This document shows, piece by piece, positions 57,627 to 64,000 of a stretch of 64,000 nucleotides of DNA; positions within the stretch are counted from its first letter, which is position 1; every line of letters starts with the position of its first letter. The notes beneath the pieces were generated by a model. It saw only the letters and a program-made list of their open reading frames with translations. It made no database searches and was not told the origin of the DNA. A program made the position numbers and the translations under genes. The DNA lies in assembly GCA_004352715.1 (NCBI GenBank), contig SCFE01000003.1, positions 5,676,644 through 5,740,643 on the forward strand, read 5' to 3'. This DNA is from Hofstenia miamia. Lineage: Eukaryota; Xenacoelomorpha; Acoela.

Positions 57627-60115
57627 GAAATTCCTCTTTCATTTCCTAACATCATGAAAACACTAAAATATCTAGGTGTTTCATGTATTTTCTGGGAAAA
57701 CTTTTGCCCTAACCCCAACCTCAACAACTCATATTTAGTGGTTTTATGAAGTCCTTTCGTGAAATAGCAATTTCACAAATATTTGGGATTTCATAAAATC
57801 CGTAATTTCCACAATCCCAGGCTACCTATAACATATATAGCAAATTACTACGTTTCTCAAAAACAATTTATTATATAAATAATCTATAATGTAGGAAGGT
57901 GGTGATAAAGTAAGGCTTGTTACTGGGAGAAGATTTGTAATTAATTAGAAAAAAATTACTAGAGCATGCAGACTTGACACATATTTACAAACAAAATGGA
58001 GGTTAATAGACAACTACAAAGGAAAAAGTATCAGTTTTTAAGTGTAAGTCAATTTTCTCTCTTTTAATTTTTCTATTTCGCTTAATAATGTACATTGTTT
58101 TTTCAACTGTGACTTAAATATGATTCAAGCAAGAGCCATACTGATAGCAAGTTCCACCATAGAAATTGTGAACACTAGAAAATTGTTATTTACTAGTTTT
58201 TAATTACTGCAATTTTCTAGTTAGTATTTCCTTTCTTAAATACAACACTACATATTGTATTACTTTATTTATTCTCGAAATTTACGCATTTACTCTAATG
58301 AAAATTATTGAGTGTCTAATTGAGGTTAATTAAGCAGCAACCCTACAAACTATGTAGTTGTTTTATAGAATCTTGTATCATTTATAATAACATGAAAATA
58401 AGAGTTGAACTACTGTTGGCATAAAGCAATAATTAGCATATTTTTAGATATAAACTAAACACCTCACAAACTATCAACTAGAATAAAATTTCTTTAAAAA
58501 GATAGCCTTTAAGGAAGCTTTCCGGGAGAGAACGACACTGACTAATTTCTCCAGTTGTGGAAACAGGTTTTGTCATTGCAATATGAAACTTATAAGTGTA
58601 CTTATACTTATACAGCAATTGGTTAACTTTTTATGGAAAATTTTTGGTAGAAGACAAATCTGGTGACCCTATAAATACGGCATTGCATAGAAACTATGTG
58701 TCTGGTCACCCAAAATATAACCCTAGATTGATCCTGATGCCTCAAATCAAAGCTATAAATAATTTGTTTAAAACTAGCCCGAGCTAATTTTATTTATATG
58801 TTTTAGTACTTTTATATTGATTTTCTTATTCTGTCCAAAATAGTATTGTAATGGATATACTTACTTGATTTGCCCTACAATGTTTTGTAATAGCTAATTG
58901 AAATATAAATGCAATATTTACTGACACTTTATGAATATTTAAAAAAAAGTTATATGCATGTAGTGTTTTACATTGGTTTTCTTCATGCCTATCAACAAAT
59001 TCACCTACTGAATTTGTATTTAACTTCTACAACCATGTTTCACAAGGTATTTTCTAAGGCCCTATTTTCCCCTACAATATCTCATGCACCCTGACCTTCT
59101 ATGCAATGATTACCACTAGAGCCATCGAGAAGTCAAATTTGACCCCCAGACTACTTTAACCCCCATAAAATTTTAAGCAATTATTCAGATACTCTGATAT
59201 TCTACCACTTTTTCTTGTTGATCCAAGCAATAATTTGACCACAATGAAGATCCTGCAAGCATAAGAATGACTTAGAAAATTTCTGTTACCTCTTAAACAG
59301 CCGTTGGTGCCAAATTTGACTCCAAACTATTAATAATTGTAGTTTTTATAAAAATGTTCATTAAGTATTATGAGAGCTCAACACAAACAAAATTACATAG
59401 TTTTAGTGATCTTAGTATGAAATATACATTGTTTGGATGCTATTCAATTTGAAGACAGCAATAATAACCTTCTGATATTTTATGTTTCAAGTTCATACAT
59501 GATATTTTATGATATTACTATGTTATTCTTTATGTGTTGAACTCCATGAACTTTTGCAATTTGCTTGTGCATGTGCAATACTGGACTGCTAGTATACATA
59601 TCAAATGTTTTAAATATTTTCAGCACTTCCAATATTAAACATAAACAATTTTACAAAGGCCACAATTATTTTTGGGAGATGAGGAATAATGATCTTTTAG
59701 TGATTACGAAATGGGAGTTAGTAATGGCACAAGCTCTGCGACTTGTCGTGTTGAACATGAATGAGCGACAGCTTTGTTCTCTCTAAAACCTTGGATATAC
59801 ATCCAGAACATTTTAGAACTCCCTCGGTGAGTTACAGTTTTGCACAGAGAGTCCCAAATATATCTATATAAGTGCAAAAGGACTTTATAAGTGCCACATC
59901 CCTGTTGATCATTGGAGGTACGTATAAGTCATTGAACCTTTCAATGTAGACAGTCATAGTAATTAGATGAGTCATGCATAATTAGAATTCTGATGTAAGA
60001 TACTGAGGGTAAATTATCGCAATTCAATTTTGAAATTGTTTTCAAATTTCATTAATCATTTAGCACTAGAGGGCTAACAAAACTATAATAATTTTTTTGT
60101 AATGGTTGCAAGACA
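57627..60115. other. AT-rich non-coding stretch
   Basis: No gene supported. The frame 59565-59786 (plus) follows a TTTTCAG-like acceptor and contains KWELVMAQALRLVVLNMNER, but it stops without a donor or a known domain. Confidence 0.4.
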
Positions 60116-60566
60116 ATGGATACTAGAAGCAAGATTTATCTTATTATGCCATCTGAAGATATCTTCGGGAGCAAATTACCTTCAAGAGGGGAAGTATTGT
60201 CATTCTTTCTGCAAAACTGTCTCGTCCTGATGCTGAGCATCTCACAATCCCCAATAATTGTCATTGACAGAAATATGACATTTGGGACAAGCCTCACAAC
60301 TGTGTGCACGACTTTTCTTATGCGAGAAGAAGATTGGCGCTTCCTCAAGAAGAATGGAAAACGGGCTTCAGAAACTCAAAGCAAGAACGAAGCTGCTTTC
60401 CTGGAAACAATGAAAGTTCTTTTCGATGTTGCGAATCGGGACGCACTTTTACTGCTGAAGAATCCAGAATACAAAGCATTCCTAACTGCTTAATGAGAAC
60501 ACGGGCGAAGGGATCTATGGGACCTGTGGACATGGAAATTGAGGGCATCAAGAAACGTTGCATCAC
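60116..60566 (+). pseudogene. Unnamed transposon-family ORF, N-terminal part
   Basis: LPSRGEVLSFFLQN (about 60174-60215), EDWRFLKKNGKRASETQSK (about 60330-60385) and ETMKVLFDVANRDALLLL (about 60400-60455) are followed, after a stop, by RAKGSMGPVDMEIEGIKKR (about 60503-60555). This order (LPSxGxVLSVFFYN, a KN(S/A)xR basic stretch, LFDxAHxDAL, GxMGxxD) is one I know from multi-copy unnamed proteins in arthropods, cnidarians and other animals, thought to be transposon-borne. The frame contains a stop (TAA at 60491-60493). It is cut by a hAT-like insertion at 60567 and resumes at 61794. Confidence 0.65.
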
Positions 60567-61793
60567 CAGTGGTGTAGTTCTATTTTGTTAACAATGGGGG
60601 CCTTATTAAACAAAAAAAATTTGGGACATCATGCCCGTCATAAAATGCTTACACACCCTCCTATTCGGTTTGCACTAAGGAAACAGTAAAGCAAAAAAAC
60701 TAAATTAGCAATTCATTATTTGAGATTTCTGGTAGCTTCAGTTTGACAAATCTGCTTTGACTATCATCAGCTAAATTATTTCTAAGCAACCGAATCCTCT
60801 ACAAACTCAACCGGCTGCATTTTCCTTACTTAGGCGCTTTATTACACAGTACGCATTAGAAATCCATTGATAATAAATCAATCACTGATACATCCAAATT
60901 AGTTTGGAATTAATTTCCACATTGAAACCCCATCTGTTAATAAATCCAACACCCTGATTAATCCAAATTTTCTAAAAAGAGAATGACCGACTCATGTATT
61001 GAATCGCCAAAGTTATTTTAATTGAAATATCATGGATAATACTGAGGTTGAAATTTTTGCTCAAGAGGATACAAAACGCATGAACCCGTTGGAGGCCATG
61101 TTTATCATCCAGTGAGCATGGAATAAATATATTGGAACAACATCAAAAACGGAACTGGTCAATGAAGAACCGAAAACAACTAGCTGCTACATAATTCCAA
61201 TTATGCTGATAATTTCATTAAATTTGCTATTTGAAGAAGTTTGGTTTTCATTCCATAATTTTTGCATTTAAAACAGATGTAAATTTATTCTCAAAGATAG
61301 CCTGGTTCTAACGTAGATTTAATAAGCAGGTTCTACTATATATGTATTCTTGTCCTCCTCTCCAGCATTTTTTGCACGATCATAAAAATGAGTGAGAAGA
61401 GCCAAATAGTCATTTTATATTATTAATAGTGGCTATTCACGGAGTGTCAATCACCCAACCAGCTTTTCTAAAAAGGATATCTTTTGTACTTCTCTTCTAA
61501 TTTTGTCATTGGGGTTAGACCGTGTATATCTTATCACAAAATGATTTAAGGTGAAACGTTGCATTGATTAAATTCATAATATCGTGAATTGCGAGTTCCA
61601 GGCTGTGGGTTGCTTGACTACTTGATAGATCAGTTCGCCCCTGGTTATCCGGCAACTTTCCTGTGTGGGTAGTGTAATGCTAGAAAATGAAACAAAAAAG
61701 TTTGCATTTTTAAATATGATGAGCCCCCATAGGCCCAACCCTTAGCATCAAAACTTAGCAGTGGGGCCGGGCCCCTGCCCCACTAGATTCCTG
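60567..61793. mobile_element. hAT-like insertion inside the unnamed transposon ORF
   Basis: The left end is CAGTGGTGTAGTTCTATT and the right end read inward is CAGGAATCTAGTGGGG, both CAG-starting with GC-rich subterminal sequence. The flanks TGCATCAC (60559-60566) and CGCATCAC (61794-61801) form an 8-bp duplication with one mismatch. Reading straight from KKRCIT on the left to (I)TREDGQQ on the right restores the host ORF frame, which confirms the boundaries. The interior (1.2 kb) has no recognisable transposase. Confidence 0.72.
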
Positions 61794-62316
61794 CGCATCA
61801 CTCGAGAAGACGGCCAGCAGAAACTGAAAGAAGAAAAGGCCGGTGCAACTTCGGAGTTACATGTTCATGGGAGCAGCACAGAAGACGACGATGAATCGTA
61901 CAAAATCACACAGTGAACTTGTACACTGGGCTCCACTACCATCTTCGTCATATAGAGTCAACTGCAATTTCTAGAATGAAGCGAGGCAGGAAGATAGTGC
62001 TCACTCCAGATCTATAAGGCTTCCTCGACCGCCATAAAATCTCAGATCAAGCTGCAGAGACAGTAAATAATGTACGAATCCCATTGAAACGTTTGCATTG
62101 AACCGGAGTACAATACGTCGGCAACGTCTGGCATTTCGTAAAAAACAGGCATCATGTGCGACTGACCTTAATGATCATCCTCTTGTGGTCCACTGGGACA
62201 GCAAAATGATGTCAGATATGACTGGTAAGGGGAAAGTTTACCGTCTTCCAATTCTTGTTTCCAATGATGGTGAAACTCGACTCCTTGGCATACCACAACT
62301 TGCATGCGGAACTTAA
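61794..62316 (+). pseudogene. Unnamed transposon-family ORF, middle part
   Basis: Resumes the ORF interrupted at 60566: REDGQQKLKEEK and an acidic STEDDDESYK stretch (61802-61912). Then KRGRKIVLTPDL and LDRHKISDQAAETV follow in a shifted frame (about 61980-62060), and NRSTIRRQRLAF leading to PLVVHWDSKMM and YRLPILVSND...LLGIPQLACGT (62098-62316). The HWDGK(L/M) and LLGxPxLxxGTG signatures with the upstream RSTIRR are typical of this family; the Asp may be catalytic (inferred). Stops and frameshifts are present, and the copy ends at GT just where the family normally continues, so it is 3'-truncated. Confidence 0.65.
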
Positions 62317-62640
62317 ATACTTAAATACTTAAAATAAATTACAAAATGTATCATAGAAAGTACAGACAGAAAGCTTAGATTAGAAACAAATATATGTAAT
62401 AAATTTCTTACCGACATAAATAATACATGAATGCGATATTCACCAAGATAAAAAAAATTAATTAAAAAATCAGATTGTTGCCTTGTTCGTCATCTCTGGC
62501 AATCAACAGCCTTCTAAAGCTTCTTTCACTTTTTAGTGCAAGTTCATTGGATAAAGGGAGCTTTAAGGAGGCGAAGTCTGAGACAATATAGGAAAAATGG
62601 TGAGATACTAATTATATTGTGTCACGCAAAATTTAAGTGT
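62317..62640. other. AT-rich non-coding stretch
   Basis: Nothing recognised. Confidence 0.4.
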
Positions 62641-62768
62641 ATTTAGCTACCTCTAAATTTTATACGATTTGGCTCAAATTGCATCACAAGCATTAAGACC
62701 AAGGATAGAACAAAATGAAAGTGTGCAAGAAGGTATCGGTTATTCTTCATATATTAATGACTACCCAA

Positions 62769-62769
<1 letters not shown>

Positions 62770-62803
<34 letters not shown>
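62770..62803. repeat. (TA)n microsatellite
   Basis: Pure TA dinucleotides, about 16 units, just upstream of the transposase fragment. Confidence 0.95.
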
Positions 62804-62806
<3 letters not shown>

Positions 62807-62838
62807 ATTTGTAAAAATGCGGTATTACTAAAATTTAA

Positions 62839-63192
62839 ATGTCAAGACGAGGCCCGTATGTAAATATTACCAATGAAATAAGGAAACGTGTAATAACGGG
62901 TGCTGACAACGGAGAAGATGCATACACTATATGATATGCAAATGGCATAAAACGTCGCACAATTGGAGATTTACTGAAGAGATGTACCACTTCCTTGAAA
63001 CCAAACGGTGGTGCAGTTTGTCGTAAGATAAGTTCAGAGATTAAATCATTTTTGGAGACATTAATTGTAGAAAATCCTGATATGATTCTTCAAGAAATAT
63101 CCACTAAAATTTGTAATATCTTCAACGTTCAGATCTCGCCACAAGCTATTGAGAAGTCATTAGATGGAATGGGGTATACCGCTAAACATTAA
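62839..63192 (+). pseudogene. IS630/Tc1-type transposase, DNA-binding half
   Basis: An ATG at about 62839 starts MSRRGPYVNITNEIRKRVI, then TGADNGEDAYTI, a stop, YANGIKRRTIGDLLKR, NGGAVCRKI, LIVENPDMILQEISTKI and ISPQAIEKSLDGMGYTAKH. This is the paired helix-turn-helix N-terminus of a transposon family whose canonical start is RGPYVNIxxxxRxxVI...(Y)ANG(I/V)xxxTIxxxLxR. One in-frame stop (TGA near 62932) breaks it, and after 63192 the catalytic DDE domain is missing. It is therefore a truncated, inactive copy. The preceding segment from 62670 (ALRPRIEQNES) is unassigned. Confidence 0.75.
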
Positions 63193-63199
63193 CGTCATT

Positions 63200-63605
63200 T
63201 ACCTCAAACAACAAATTGCTTTCAAGGGCCCTTGAAAGACTAAATATGAAACTTGGTCAATAAAGAGAGTTCTGTTATGTTATATTTGTGTTTGATAAAT
63301 GAAGTTATACAATGCTTAATATTTTTGAAATTATTTTACTCTACATATTTGAACATTTTCAACATCATCTTTTAATAATTTTCAAATTGCATTTTAAAAA
63401 ATTTATATATTCTGCTGACTTCATTACACTCATAACAAGGATTTCAAAATTCAATTTGTTGTACAATAATGGTGAGAAATCACTGCTGTTGCATCTTATT
63501 TCAAATGATCAATCAGCGATTCCTTACATTTCTGTATTTTGAAAACTGGAGCAATTCTTTAGTTTTTGAAATGATCAATTTTATGCAAATATGCACACAT
63601 TAAAT

Positions 63606-63636
<31 letters not shown>

Positions 63637-64000
63637 AACTTTAAGAAATTTATAATCCTGCTTTAATTTTTTATTTGGCGAATTTGAATTTTCTTTTGGC
63701 GAAATTGAAGTTTAAATGCAATTTATCGCAAAGAAAATGGGGATTTCTTGTGATGCACATAGCAAAATTTCTCGACAGCTACCTATAACTTAGTTTATTT
63801 TTGTTATGGTCACGAATTCTTTAGTGATGTCAATGATTTAGCAATAGAAATAGAAAAAAGTAACTATTCTGTTGATAATAACACCGAATAGAAAAACTTA
63901 AGCGAACGTTTCCTCAAAGCCCTATGAATTTAAATATTTTATGAAATACTTTAAAGATAATTTAATATTACTGTAATTTATGTACAAATACTTCTTCAAT
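63200..64000. other. AT-rich non-coding end of window
   Basis: Contains a (TA)n tract at 63610-63635. No gene recognised; the plus frame 63312-63542 is hydrophobic and AT-biased without known motifs. Confidence 0.45.

Noticed and set aside
1-64000. Search for tRNA, rRNA and CRISPR-type arrays.
   Set aside because: No tRNA box A/B pair with a cloverleaf, no rRNA-like block and no regularly spaced direct repeats with unique spacers were found by eye.

Overview
This is about 64 kb of AT-rich animal nuclear DNA, most likely from an invertebrate. Three things point to an animal: a neurochondrin homologue, a UBXN1-type UBX protein and a muscle-LIM/CRIP protein; GT-AG introns of 1.9 and 3.1 kb; and many different metazoan-type transposon relics. 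The phylum cannot be fixed from the sequence alone. There is no sign of bacterial, viral or organelle gene organisation. The assembly has seven N gaps and three single Ns. Four gaps lie inside or between (TA)n tracts, and two 21-N gaps are flanked by near-identical copies of the same sequence, which look like false duplications.

Three host genes can be supported. (1) 36.7-38.4 kb, minus: a complete, uninterrupted 581-codon neurochondrin-like gene. (2) 30.8-34.2 kb, minus: an 85-residue single-LIM, glycine-tailed muscle-LIM/CRIP protein in two coding exons separated by a 3.1 kb intron, with a candidate non-coding 5' exon near 34.6 kb. (3) 53.0-55.1 kb, plus: the last two exons of a UBXN1/SAKS1-like protein, giving almost the whole UBX domain. 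Its upstream exons were not found and may lie in the 1 kb gap or further upstream. An 81-nt symmetric exon candidate at 2.5 kb (minus) may belong to a fourth gene.

The remainder is mostly non-coding AT-rich DNA and mobile-element debris. 0-30 kb: non-autonomous elements with readable ends (piggyBac type at 4.2 kb; hAT type at 7.1, 13.4 and 16.0 kb; TA-target types at 8.1, 11.5, 15.1 and 27.5 kb), a non-LTR retrotransposon relic (23.8-25.4 kb), a piggyBac transposase fragment split by a TA-target element (27.2-28.0 kb) and a LINE ORF1/endonuclease relic (28.2-28.9 kb). 35-36 kb: the RT tail of another LINE. 41.3-42.6 kb: an element with long inverted arms. 43.9-46.8 kb: a 2.9 kb transposon with both ends, coding for a recognisable but unnamed transposase-like family. 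48.2-49.7 kb: a hAT transposase pseudogene. 49.8-50.7 kb: a LINE RT fragment. 55.2-55.8 kb: a Harbinger-type MITE built from repeated palindromic units. 55.8-56.5 kb: a Tc1 transposase relic. 60.1-62.3 kb: a second unnamed transposon ORF family, interrupted by a hAT-like insertion whose removal restores the reading frame. 62.8-63.2 kb: the DNA-binding half of an IS630/Tc1-type transposase.

The host genes show no functional link to each other. The strongest candidate for a poorly described system is the 2.9 kb element at 43.9-46.8 kb, because both termini, an internal repeat array and a nearly whole transposase-like ORF are all visible. All family assignments come from reading the sequence and from memory of protein families; no database search was run.
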